From Diphasiastrum complanatum (Eukaryota; Streptophyta; Lycopodiopsida; Lycopodiales; Lycopodiaceae), in assembly GCA_029204225.1 (NCBI GenBank), contig CM055102.1, forward strand, positions 10,179,456 to 10,243,455: DNA of 64,000 bases, written 5' to 3'. The notes below the pieces were generated by a model. That model did not search any database and was not told the DNA's origin. It saw only the letters and a list, made by a program, of their open reading frames with translations. Below are positions 8,269 through 19,700 of this stretch, one piece after another. Numbering within the stretch: position 1 is the stretch's first letter; each line of letters begins with the position of its first letter. Both the position numbers and the translations under genes were made by a program.

Positions 8269-11163
8269 CTATGAAGATTTGAGCATTGATCTTGATATAA
8301 CTCCAAGATTAGATCTATGCTTGATAAAAGCACTTTTGCTCAAAGGCTTGGTGAGTAGATCGGCAATACAAGAGGACGAGTTGACATGCTCCAAATAGAT
8401 TTCTCCTCCAATAAGCTTTTCTCTCACAAAATGGTGTGCCACTTCTATGTGCTTGCTTCTTGCATGAAATATGGGATTATTGGCAAGAGCTTGGGCCGAG
8501 ATGTTATCACACTTGATCATTGGTAGATCATCCTCCTTGATGCACTTTAGCTCCATTAATAACCTCTTGATCCAAAGCACTTCTTTGGTAGTTGTAGTGA
8601 GTGCTTTGTACTCGGCCTCACATGAAGAGAGAGATATAGTATCTTGCCTTTTGGAAAGCCAAGATATTAGATTGCCTCCAAGAAAGATAGTGTATGCACT
8701 AATAGACTTTCGATCCATCTTGTCACTTGCAAAGTCCAAATCCGAGTAGCCAATAATGGATAGATCTTCACTTTTATAGAGTAGACCATAATCACAAGAT
8801 GAAGATACATATCTTAGAATCCTCTTGGCCATCTTCCAATGATGGATCTTAGGATCTTGCATAAATTGACTCAATTTGTGCACACAAAAACTTAGATCGG
8901 GCCTAGTGATGGTAAGCCAAATCAAGGAGCCTACAAGACTCGTAAAAAGTGTGATGTCCTCAAAGGATCTTTCATCACCTCTATTAGGATCTTTTACAAT
9001 TTGCTCCATTGGAGTATCTATGCTCTTAGAATTTTCCATATGAAATTTTTTCAACATAGACTGAGCATATCTAGATTGGCATATAAAGACATGATTTTCA
9101 TAAAAATCAATTTCTAGGCCTAGGATGTAATGCATCTCTCCTAGATCTTGCATTTTAAACTCACATCCAAGTGCTAGCTTGGTTTCATCAACTAGCTTGA
9201 TACAACTTCCACAAAGAATAATGTCATCAACATAAATTAGAAAAATGACAATATTGCTATCAACAAACTTTAGATACATGGAAGGATCATAGTCACTAAG
9301 AGTAAATCCTAGTGAGATAAGAAAAGAGTTAAGTCTTGAATACCATGATCTTGATGCTTGCTTGAGTCCATAAAGACTTTTGAAGAGCAAGCACACTTTG
9401 GACTCATCCTTGATGAATCCTTGAGGTTGTTCCATATAGGTCTCCTCCTCAAGATAACCATTTAGAAAAGCATTGGATACATCTAATTGGAACACCTTCC
9501 ACTTGAAAAAACAAGCAAGAGAAATAAGAATTCTTATTGTCACCATCTTTGCAATGGGTGCAAAGGTCTCCTCATAATCAAGACCATGGATTTGAGCAAA
9601 TCCTTTGGCACATAATCTTGCTTTATGCTTGTTGATGGTGCCATCATGATTGAACTTGATCCGAAATACCCACTTGCAACCAATCACATGCTTGTTGGAT
9701 GGAGGATCCACAAGCTCCCAAGTATTGTTGGGGATCAATGCATCATACTCTTGCTTCATGGCATCATACCACTCCTTGGTATTGAGTGCCTCTTGTACAT
9801 TCTTTTGCTCTTCATGAGAGACATAAAAAACATAATTAGTGGAATCAAGATCCACTTGTTTGCCTTTGTCAACATATGAGAGCCTCTTAGGCTCGGATCT
9901 ATCTCTCATGGATCTTCTTGGTGAAAAAATCCGAGGAGAGTCTTCTTCAAATCTTGACCCCATCACATCATGATTGTCTTCAAAATCAATAATTGATGAT
10001 GCATCCATAGATTTCTTGATCTCGGCCTCTTCAAATGATGAGTGTTGATCTTCATGAAAGACAACATCTCTAATTTCAATAACTTGAGAAGTAGAGAGTA
10101 TAAAGATTCTATAGGCCTTCTTGGTGGATGAGTATCCAACCATGATCCCTTTGCATGCACTAGGATCTTCCTTCTTCCTTGTTTCCAAGGGAATATGGAC
10201 AAAGCATAAGCATCCAAAAACTCTAAGGTGATCAACCTTAGGCTTCTTCAAAAATAAGATTTCATATGGTGACTTTCCTCCAAGAGCTATATGTGGGAGC
10301 CTATTGCAAAGATAATTTGCACAATTAATGGCTTCTCCCCAAAAATCTTTGGGCAAAGATGCCTCAATTCTCATAGATTTTGCACATTCACATAGAGATC
10401 TATTCTTTCTCTCGGCCACTCCATTTTGAGATGGAGAGTAGGCACAAGAAAACTCTCTTTTAATGCCTTCAAGCTCACAAAAATCTTGAAATTTATTGGA
10501 GATATATTCACCACCTCCATCACTTCTAAGAGCTTTAATCTTGAATGAAAATTGCTTCTCTACATAAGCTTTGAAAATAAGGAAATGATCAAACACCATA
10601 GATTTAGAAGCAAGAAGATATATCCAAGTGAATCTTGTGTAATCATCAATGAAAGTAACAAAACAAGTGGCTCCTCCCTTGCTTGTAGTTGATGAGAAAT
10701 GCACATCCGATTGGATTAACTCCAAAGGATGCTTGCTTTTGATAGAAGATCTTGTAAATGGCTTTTTGTGAGATTTAGCAATAGCACAAGCCTCACAAGG
10801 CTTGATCTTCTTGGAGAGTGACTTTGGCAAGCCAATAGCTTTGGCTTCTTTGATCATAGAGAGCATGGATTTGTAGTTGGGATGTCCCAACCTCCTATGC
10901 GATAATTCCTCCATAGAGAGCTTGTTCACAAGAGCAACATTACAAGCATTCACATACTCATTTGGATCTAGTTTATAGATGCCACCAAATCTAGATCCTA
11001 ATGCAAGTATCTCATCATTCTTCTTGATAGTGCAAGTATCAACATTGAATTTTACATCAAGGCCATTATCAAGCAATTGGCCAACACTAATAAGATTCTT
11101 GGTAAGCTTAGGTACATAAAGAACTCTAGAGAGAGAAAGAACTTTAGAGGATGCAAACTTCAA
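8269..11163 (-). CDS. Copia-1 pol: integrase, reverse transcriptase, RNase H
   Basis: A 964-codon open frame without internal stops; its first codon is TTG because it begins at a damaged junction with gag-pro. Order: end of protease (KIPLKF region), integrase zinc finger (H90, H94, C123, C126), integrase core with D153, D215 and E251 (35 residues between the last two), and reverse transcriptase with D561 (FQLDVSNAFLNG) and YVDD at 644-647. RNase H follows with D808, E849 and D886, then the KHIEVAHHFVREK and IADLLTKPL signatures. All catalytic residues are present, so the enzymes look functional. Only the link to gag is broken. Confidence 0.95.
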   Translation of the reverse strand: MKFASSKVLSLSRVLYVPKLTKNLISVGQLLDNGLDVKFNVDTCTIKKNDEILALGSRFGGIYKLDPNEYVNACNVALVNKLSMEELSHRRLGHPNYKSMLSMIKEAKAIGLPKSLSKKIKPCEACAIAKSHKKPFTRSSIKSKHPLELIQSDVHFSSTTSKGGATCFVTFIDDYTRFTWIYLLASKSMVFDHFLIFKAYVEKQFSFKIKALRSDGGGEYISNKFQDFCELEGIKREFSCAYSPSQNGVAERKNRSLCECAKSMRIEASLPKDFWGEAINCANYLCNRLPHIALGGKSPYEILFLKKPKVDHLRVFGCLCFVHIPLETRKKEDPSACKGIMVGYSSTKKAYRIFILSTSQVIEIRDVVFHEDQHSSFEEAEIKKSMDASSIIDFEDNHDVMGSRFEEDSPRIFSPRRSMRDRSEPKRLSYVDKGKQVDLDSTNYVFYVSHEEQKNVQEALNTKEWYDAMKQEYDALIPNNTWELVDPPSNKHVIGCKWVFRIKFNHDGTINKHKARLCAKGFAQIHGLDYEETFAPIAKMVTIRILISLACFFKWKVFQLDVSNAFLNGYLEEETYMEQPQGFIKDESKVCLLFKSLYGLKQASRSWYSRLNSFLISLGFTLSDYDPSMYLKFVDSNIVIFLIYVDDIILCGSCIKLVDETKLALGCEFKMQDLGEMHYILGLEIDFYENHVFICQSRYAQSMLKKFHMENSKSIDTPMEQIVKDPNRGDERSFEDITLFTSLVGSLIWLTITRPDLSFCVHKLSQFMQDPKIHHWKMAKRILRYVSSSCDYGLLYKSEDLSIIGYSDLDFASDKMDRKSISAYTIFLGGNLISWLSKRQDTISLSSCEAEYKALTTTTKEVLWIKRLLMELKCIKEDDLPMIKCDNISAQALANNPIFHARSKHIEVAHHFVREKLIGGEIYLEHVNSSSCIADLLTKPLSKSAFIKHRSNLGVISRSMLKSS

Positions 11164-11174
11164 GGGAATTTTCC

Positions 11175-12233
11175 CTAATCATTTGCAGTGTATATTGATT
11201 TCTTGACTCCAATATAAGGTGAAATAGAAGAGAAAGAGTCCTTGGAGCTACACATATGTGAAGAGGCTCCACTATCAATATACCATAGGCCGTCCTTCTT
11301 GAAAGGAGTAGATGAGAAACTCGAGACCATAAGAGATCCCTCTCCATCACTTGCAATAGTGTCTTCCTTCTCATTGGTAATATTGGCTTGCTTGAGTTGA
11401 TTCTTCTTTTTGAAGCAATTGGTGGCATAATGACCTTTCTTGCCACAATAAAAGCACTTGATCTTCTTCTTCTTGAGCTTGGATGATGAAGCATTAGAGG
11501 AATCATCTTCCTCCTCATCTTTGTCTTTGGATTTGACTTTGTCGTTGCTTGAGGATTGTTGATGTTGGTTCTTGCTCCTCCCTTTGTGCTTATCCTTGGC
11601 AAAGAGAGCTTTGCCATCATTATGAGTGAGAGAAAGCTTGTCCATCCTCAAGAGCTTGTACTCTTGTCTTGATTCTTCTGAAATTAGCACACTTTGGAGA
11701 GCCTCCAAACTTGGTAGCTCCTCCTTAATGGCATAGGATTGGACAAGGTTATCAAATTCACTTCTCAAGCCATTGAGAATGACTTGAACTAGCTCATTTT
11801 GATTGATGGAATCACCAATGCAAGCAAGCTCTCTATGAATATCTTTTACTCTCAAAACATAACTAGATGCACTCTCATCACTCTTTTGGCTACTTTGAAA
11901 TATTTGATTCCTAAGAGTGAGAAGCCTAGAGGTATTCTTAGCCTCATAGATAGTCTTGAGACAATCCCAAGCTTCTTTGGCTGTTGTACAAGTACCTATC
12001 TCCCTCAATATCTCATTAGAGACATTCATCTTAATGTAGTGGAGAGCCATCCTAGCTCTCTTTTTGTATTTTTGAACCTCTTGAAGAACTTGTGGTTCTT
12101 CTTCAAGGCCAAGAACTATGTCCATCACATCTTGAAGGATCAAGATGGACTCCATTCTCATTTTCCAAATTGAATAATTTGAAGTGGTCAATCTTTCACT
12201 TGGTTCCAACAAGGATGAACCCATTGAAGACAT
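11175..12233 (-). CDS. Copia-1 gag and protease N-terminal half
   Basis: About 352 residues from the ATG at 12233 (MSSMGSSLLEPSERL). A copia gag (UBN2-like) region with NYSIWKMRMES and AWDCLKTIYEAK comes first, then a Lys/Ser/Glu-rich linker and a CCHC zinc knuckle (CFYCGKKGHYATNC, about residues 260-273). The protease active site follows (WYIDSGASSHM, Asp about 320). It ends at a TAG (11175-11177) after SIYTAND. Pol continues in another frame a few bases on, and the usual 8-10 residues between this motif and GKIPLKF are missing, so a short deletion with frameshift split one polyprotein. Confidence 0.9.
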   Translation of the reverse strand: MSSMGSSLLEPSERLTTSNYSIWKMRMESILILQDVMDIVLGLEEEPQVLQEVQKYKKRARMALHYIKMNVSNEILREIGTCTTAKEAWDCLKTIYEAKNTSRLLTLRNQIFQSSQKSDESASSYVLRVKDIHRELACIGDSINQNELVQVILNGLRSEFDNLVQSYAIKEELPSLEALQSVLISEESRQEYKLLRMDKLSLTHNDGKALFAKDKHKGRSKNQHQQSSSNDKVKSKDKDEEEDDSSNASSSKLKKKKIKCFYCGKKGHYATNCFKKKNQLKQANITNEKEDTIASDGEGSLMVSSFSSTPFKKDGLWYIDSGASSHMCSSKDSFSSISPYIGVKKSIYTAND

Positions 12234-12977
12234 TTGAAGTGAAGAAAACTCAAATGATGAACAATAAATGTTGCTACACACTCTCAATAGGATCCAATAA
12301 TTGAGTACAATCTCCTCCTATGAAAGATCTTGCAACTATTTGTGAATTGATTCTCACTAGCTACTCAAATCTCTCTAAAACAAGATCTATTTCACATCAA
12401 ATGATGGAGTATAGGAAAAGTTAGGATCTAACACTCTTAGCACATGTGAAATACACTAAGAAACCAAATTTGACTCAAATACAATGATATTGCATGAAAC
12501 AAAATGGCTAAGATCTCAAAACAGTGCCTAGATCACATATAGATGAGATTGGCAAGCATACAACTATGATTTTGGATCAACCAGGCAATCTCTTGAACAA
12601 ACCAAATGTGTCCACCCAGGTCTAGGTCCCCTACCTAACCCTCTTCAAAAGCTTATAACTTTTGATTGGCTCAACCAAATGGAATGAAACTGATTGCAAC
12701 AGAAATTAGACAAAAATAGCTTCAAAACAAGCTATCAAGCAAGATAAATGGATCAAACATGAGAGAGAACTTATAAACTGAAATTGGATGTTCCTCACAC
12801 GTGTCTGAGCACCTGATTCCGTACAGTACCAGGTCAGACCCAATCAATGTCCTTTTGATCTCTTTTGATCCAAGATTGAACAAGATAGCTAGGAAAATGG
12901 GCCTTGACAACTTCTAGCTCAAGATTGATGAAAAAAATTTCACTTAGATGGATCAAAATGCATGGTAACCTTAGGTA

Positions 12978-12990
12978 GGCTCTGATACCA
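12978..12990 (-). other. Primer binding site of copia-1
   Basis: The minus strand reads TGGTATCAGAGCC, complementary to the 3' end of plant initiator Met tRNA, and directly abuts the 5' LTR. Confidence 0.9.
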
Positions 12991-13625
12991 TGTTGAATTT
13001 CACACGTGTGGATTGTCCACAACATGTACTTGTGATCTCCTAAGGTGTGTAGATGCACCAAGATCAAGACTAGATTGAGATTCAAAATCAATCTTAGATC
13101 CTATGGCAAAAACACACTACTACATGCATTCAATCACTTCCAACTCTCACTCACACGTGTGGGAAGTATTCAAAAAATAATCTAAGTAAAAACAAGTTGC
13201 TCTCCTCGGGTAGAGAGAGAAAATGCATCATGAGCTCTCGGGTAGAGAGAGAAAGCTAGAAATCCAATAACTCACAAAATCCATGAAATCACCAAATCAA
13301 TTAGATTCAAAATGAGGAGTACAATGATACTAGTAGGTCCACGAGCTACCACTATGCTTAACTATGATTGGACCATATTTTGTCACCTCTTGATCCTATT
13401 GGATCATTGATCCATGCACCTCTTAATTCTATTGGACTATATTCAAGCACACCTCAATTTCTTATTGGACCTCACAAGGTTCCACCTCTAAATCCTATTG
13501 GACCTCTTGGAATTCATCAAACAAAAGCTTTACACTTGTCTACACTCTAATTGGCACGTGTTTAGCCTCTTACTCTATTTTGGCTCAATAGTGGCATTAC
13601 AAGTGAAAATGCATAATTTGCCATC
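12991..13625 (-). repeat. Copia-1 5' LTR, outer end missing
   Basis: Matches the left LTR from TGTTGAATTTC up to GCCATC and then stops, about 100 bp short of the LTR end. It preserves the uninterrupted site (13096-13107) that defines the borders of the nested TIR transposon. Confidence 0.92.
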
Positions 13626-15412
13626 GAATCTCACAAGCTTTTGTTATGCTCAACATAGCATATGCAATCTTATGCCTCACTTTCGCTATGCTCACTGGCA
13701 TAGCAAAAAGAATTCATGAACGGTCTTTGCTTTGCTCAACATAGCTAAAGCTTTTGAACACGAAGCATTTGTTATGCTTGTCATAGATAAGTAAACAATC
13801 ACTACATATTCTTATCACTAGCATAACAATATGTATTTTCTTTTTGTATTACTTCATGTTTATGATAGGGTATTTTTATATGAACGAACTAGATATTTGC
13901 ATATTATCAATATTTGCATGTTTTAATATGAATTTTATTCATTTTTTGTTAATACTTGAATTAAAATATTTCTTTGTTATAAATTTTAAAACAAATTGCA
14001 GATTTGATTTTGAAATTTGAAATTTTCAAAATGTTAAAAATATCTTTTAAATTTGCCAGAAAATATGAGTAGGTGAAAATGAAACACAAAAGCAAAAATG
14101 TGTTCTATTTCACAAATGAAACAAGCAAATTTTTTTGTTGAGTTTTTATTTTTATGACTCAAAAAATTGATCGTGGAGATGCCCCTGTTCAAAGTTTAGA
14201 GTAACATTCTCCTTGATAAGCTTGAGGAGGAGGATGAGGGAGTCTACAAAATTTCTTGTAAAAAAAGTGGATAAGAACATTTTGATTTACATTTTGGACT
14301 ATTTACACTTGTATTTAACGACACAACTTGGATTCCAAAAGTAGCTTTCAACTACTCTATATTTGAAATGATTCAAACTTGACAATCACCATTGAACACT
14401 ATGTGAATTTCGTAAAAATCTTTTTGAAATTCTTTATTTACAAAATTAAACTATGTTGCCATACTTGTCAATCTTGATAGACGAAAAAAAATTCAAAATA
14501 AAATATAGGATTCGTGGTGGTGGGCCAAATCCACAATTAAATAGATCAAATGTCCAAAAAAAATTTCAAGAGGCTTAGATGCAAGCAAGACATTTTTTTA
14601 CCAACGTTTCAAAATATTATTAAGAATTTTTACATGCCAAATCCAAGTGTGTCGTTAAAACAATGTACATATGATTTTCGAGATTAAATGAAAAACTTCT
14701 AATGAAATAGAGAGTTTTATAGCTGATATTAATGACATAAGCTTTCATCAACAACTTAATATTAAATGTAATAAAACTAAAATCAACTTTTTGAAGTTCT
14801 ATTTTTGTTTAATGTCTCTTACTTGCAACATTGTCTCCTTTGAAAGCCCTGTTAGAAAAAAAAACATAATAATAATTTTTATTTTTTTATTTTTTTAAAA
14901 ACATCATGATATTGATCCAACTAACTCATTAACTTTTTTGGGATCGAGCATTCAAACAACTTATCGATTTTTTGATGAATTTGATCAACATTGAATGGAC
15001 TTTTTTGAAAAACAAAAAATCAATTTGCTCAACCTTGGAAATGCATCTTCAACTAAAGAATTTCAATGGTCTTTCAAATCAACAACCACCACCACCACTA
15101 AACCTTCAATATTTCACAAAATAATGAATTTTTATTACTTGTGTAAGGCAAGAAAAGTGAGATTTATTTGGTTTCAAAAAAACATTGACAAACTATCAAA
15201 GTTAACAAAATTAAGTAGTATTATGACCTTAATGAAATTCAAATTGAGAGTCTTGTTACACTTTTGGCTTCTGAAAATAGCAGAAGACAATCATTTTATT
15301 TGCAGAAGTACTTGGATTAATTCTAAACAATAACTTGACATTAGTATTATGAATCAATTGATTGCACACGATGTCATTCAATGTTTTTTTTTTTAAATAT
15401 TAATTGCTCGTA
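13626..15412. other. AT-rich non-coding stretch
   Basis: No gene seen. At 13640-13790 a short motif (ATGCTCAACATAGC and variants such as ATGCTCACTGGCATAGC) recurs about every 45 bp, each copy being an imperfect palindrome. The rest is AT-rich with short open frames lacking motifs. Confidence 0.45.
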
Positions 15413-15714
15413 GATTGAACTGGCTTGGCTCTTAAGCTGACTGCTAGGGGAAACTACCGATGCTTCCATAGCGTATGAATTGTTCCTTATGAGTTCCATG
15501 CTTCAATTGGAGGCTACAAATCTGATTATCAAATATTAGCTAGCTGAATAGTGCAAGCAGAATATGTAAAAGGAGCACAAAAAATGATAAAATGTGTCTA
15601 CATCTAAGAGTTGATTATTTTTCAGACTCTTACAAAAATTGATTTTTAACAATCTGTATGATACAAACTATCAGTAGTTTTCCCTACTGGTCAGCTTTAT
15701 AGCCAAGCGAGTTC
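15413..15714. repeat. MITE-like inverted repeat element, about 300 bp
   Basis: The sequence from ATTGAACTGGCTTGGCT (15413 on) recurs inverted at about 15671-15714 with a few mismatches over about 44 bp. A direct repeat (ATTATC...AATAGCTAGCTGAATA) lies at 15521-15552 and 15735-15763, the second copy just outside the right arm. Nothing coding lies between. Confidence 0.5.
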
Positions 15715-16713
15715 AATATAACCATACAAATATGATTATCCAATAATAGCTAGCTGAATAATGCCTGCAGTCACAATCAGGGTTTCCGTCGGCTTTGGGA
15801 GAATGGACCCCTGAGAACTTGTGCAGAACTTGTGCAACTGCTATCAAATGCTTGAGAAAATAAAGGGACAGAGATCTTAGATAGCAGAGAAGGCGGCTTA
15901 CCGAGAAGTAGACTAATCAAAAAAGGAAAATTGCCTATACAGAAGATGTTTTGGAAGAAGAGCAATTTTGAGCCATTCATAAATCCGCACTTCAGTAGTG
16001 CTAAGGGATTTATCTGTTCAAATAGACACATGACTACAAAAAGTGCCAACTTTTAGTCTTTTTCCAAGAATGTACATGTCATGATAGCATCAGGGAGCAG
16101 TCATCATAAGCACTGTACAGAAAAACAAGAAAAAATGGTAAATCACCATCGCAATTTCAAATTTGTTAGTTAAGTGCAGCTCTTTTCTGCTTGCATTTAA
16201 CAATATCCAAGCTCACACCAAGATTCGACAACAAACGTATTTAATGCACATAAAAACTAGTGTGATTCTGGTGCTGCATGTACTTGAAGGTTACCATAAG
16301 TTCATGCAAGACAGCTTGTGTTGATCTGTAGAGGTAAAGGATCCCTGCAGAAAATGCAATTTATAATGTGATCCTCAAAATTCAAATGATTTTTACAAAG
16401 GAATACCCCCTTAAAATATTGGAAACTAACGTAATGCACACAAGCCTGCCATAGCAAGAGCACAGCATCACTGCTGATTCAGCAACTGAAGCAAACCGGC
16501 CTCGTCAAAGATTAAACTAAACAATTAGAGCTGAAGTGCACATGCATGCTCTTGGAAGAAAGGAGTAGCGTTAGCTTGCAATCATGAGAGACACATAGTC
16601 AAGTGACAACATGATATATTCCCTGATGTGCTAGCAGAAAGGAATTGATTGAGAGCATTTCAAGGAATCTCCACGGTAAGGAGAAACTTCAATAGATATT
16701 GCTCTCAACATTA
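15715..16713. other. 3' region of UGNT1
   Basis: Follows the UGNT1 stop codon on the minus strand and probably includes its 3' UTR. I cannot place the polyadenylation site with confidence and see no other gene. Confidence 0.4.
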
Positions 16714-19700
16714 TCATTTTGAAAACTTCATGTGCAAGTTGGCAGTAGTAGTTGGTAAAATAGGTTGCACATTTTGACCAGATTTAGTGTAGTGAGGATC
16801 GTGGATTCTCTTTTTCCGTTCGTAGTATTTAAGTACTGCATACCAGATTCCACCAAAGGTGTTCATAGATATTCCAGCTACAACAAGAGGGGTAACCTTC
16901 AAACCTCCAAGGATGAAGAAGCCTAACACCTGCATCCGATGGATCAGGAATATGAACAAATCCTGTTCAACCCATTGGAAAACTCCTCAATGAACTACAA
17001 ATAAAAACATACTAATGCAAATAAAATCTCAGCTCGGTGAGACACAAAATGATAGATCAAGGAAACTTTTTCCAAAAGTTCAAACAAACTTAAGTGCTAC
17101 CATCAAAACGTTTACTACATTTGATGACACAAAGAAAAGCTCGATGCATTAGACCAAAACTTTCTTCATCCAATATCACCGTCTACATTGACAAAATCTA
17201 ATCCATACTTACTGAAGAAACTACACCCTTCATTGCTCCCACGACTGTTGTCGTTAATGCTGAATTCCATAGGGTGCACAGAAAAAGTGTATAGTTCAAC
17301 AAGGAACCCATGATGAGAGAGAACACCACCAGAGGGAAAAAAAATCTGGAAGACGTGAGTAGTCCTTCAAACGCAGAAAATGCTGCAAATGCTTCACCAG
17401 TACCTAAAATCAATATTAGAAGTACAGGTAATGATAATGTTGCATTGTAGAGCAATAGCTCATTTGAATTGAATCCTTTGTCACTGCCACTTTTCTCCAC
17501 TAATATTAAATAAGTGGTTTGCAGCACACAGCTAATTAGAGCCATTGAGTAACCCAAGATATCAAAGCTAACATCTCCAATGCCAGCGATGAAACAACCA
17601 GCCACGATAGTAAACACTGCATACAAAACCTTTCGCGAAGGAGTGGCATCCCCAATCACGAATTTCACGATAATAATCATGACTGGTGTAAGGCGCTTCA
17701 GGGCATTAAAAATGGGAATTTTCAAGACTTGCAAACCAGCCAAAGAGAAAGCAACATTTGCATTGTAGAAGAAAACAACAGGAATGAGAATCTTCGCAGA
17801 GCTTGAATCAAATGGTCGTACACTCATGATTCCTGAATAGCTACCAGTATATACAATCAAAATTGAAGCTGCCATTTGTAGCATCAACAATGTGTTTGAA
17901 TAAGGCCATAGCTGAAGAACACCCTGAACATAGCAGAATGAAAATAATTAGAGAAGTTTACTTGAGTTGAAATTTTTAAGTCTCAAAACAGTTAGCCAGA
18001 TCATGAAACTACACATTTGCTAGTGTGACTTTTTTCAAAAAAACAGTTCTAATGTAAATACAGAAACATGTAACCCATTCAGTCATTCAACCCTAAGATC
18101 ATTCAGCAATCATGCACGCCCAACAAAAGGTCATTCAATAATGAAAACACTATGATCTCTCTGTTCTCAACAAGAAGCTCACTCTCACTACCTCATATCT
18201 GGATTCTAGGGCTTCTAAGGCTTATGCTTGCTATTTCTTTCATCACTTGACCTCAAGTATTGGCCTTAGATTGAAATCGACCAACTAACTCATCCTAGTT
18301 GCCCATTCCAGAATGGAACGCATTCCTACCAAAAAAGAAAATTTAACAAATACACATTTTTTAAACAAAGGAATCAACAGAGTACGAATTATATTTCAGA
18401 TTACAGGTTCAGCAGACTATGGTGGAGCATCTTCAGCTGGTAAACGAGTAAATAATCTGGTCATCTTGTTTACTGATGAGCTTCTTGTTCTAGATATGTG
18501 AGGAGGAAGTATTGGTGATGTCTCTACACTTTCAGAATGTCCACCAAACGTGATTTTCTTTAAGATTAAGATAATAACTACTTAGAGACAAAAAAAAGTC
18601 CCCATCAAGAAACATAAGGGCTGTATGAGTGAAGGGCATTTCTGAGGAGCTTCACCTTTAAATCTATCTTCTTTCTTTCTTTTTAAAAATTTCTTTTTAA
18701 ATTGAAAGTCTTTCTGAGAAGGCTGCTCAAAAAGTGGCTGTTGTCTCGCCCTCTTTCTACCCACTGAATCATCATAGATTTGAGCATATCTGAGAGCTTG
18801 CTCAAGGGTAGTAGGCGAGTTTCTCTGGACCTCTACTTTATATTCATCTTTGAGGCCACGGACAAATCCCCTGATTTTCTGATAGTCATCCATATTTTTA
18901 ATCTTTAAAATTGCTTCTCGATACTGCGAGATATATTGGATGAGGGACTTGTCCATTACTGTTTTTTCCCAGGCTTCCCAGGCTCTATCAAGTTCATTCT
19001 CTGGTAGAAATTCTCTTAGGAAAGCTTCTTCAAAAGCTTTCCATGACCGGGGAGTCTGCCCAGTCTCCTGGAGATTTAACCACCACTTATAGGCCATAGG
19101 CCCTAAGGAAAGACTGGCCTCAATAGCTTGCAAATGGTCAGGGGTCTGTTTAAGAGCATGAATGTTCTTCCATTTGCTGAGGAAGGTTTGTAGAATATCT
19201 GCATTTATATCCTTCTCTTCCCCATTAAAAGTAGGAGGTTTTAAGTCTTTAAAAACACTAGGGTGAGACCGTAAAGTCTCACCCGAAACTGATGGAAGTG
19301 GAGAAGGGGATAACTGAGAAGTGGAGGGAAGGCTTCCTTTCGCGGAACTCAAAATCAAGTTTTTGAGTTCAACGAACGAGTCGTCCACACTGGACTTGAA
19401 ATTGGCTAATGCCAACTTCAGTTCATCCACTTCTGTTACCAATTGGAGGAACTGCTCCTTGGTAACCAGTTCGTCGAGTTCTTCGGCGAACTATTCCTGT
19501 TCTTCTACTTCCATGGGTTCCTTCCCTTTTCTGTAAGCCAAGGCTTCTGTTTCAAGTTCGTCGAAGCCTCTCTCCGGGGGTTGATCAGGTCCCTGAGGAG
19601 TGGTCATCTTCGGAACTGAAAGAGAGCTACCTTAACTTCTGAAGGAAAAAAAGTCTAAAAGACTAATTTACAACTGTACAAGGGAAAGGAAACTTAGCTC

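Larger units (their letters stand above)
3172..13625 (-). mobile_element. Young Ty1/copia retrotransposon (copia-1), carrying a nested TIR transposon
   Basis: A minus-strand copia element. The left (3') LTR starts at 3172, is interrupted at 3283-7625 and ends at 8250. A purine-rich tract, pol, gag-pro and a Met-tRNA primer site follow, and the right (5') LTR starts at 12991. The right LTR copy stops matching at 13625, so its outer ~100 bp are missing. The shared ~630 bp differ at only about 10 positions by eye, so insertion was recent. The internal order of protease, integrase, reverse transcriptase and RNase H is diagnostic of copia. The large pol is open, but the gag-pol junction is damaged. 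Confidence 0.93.
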
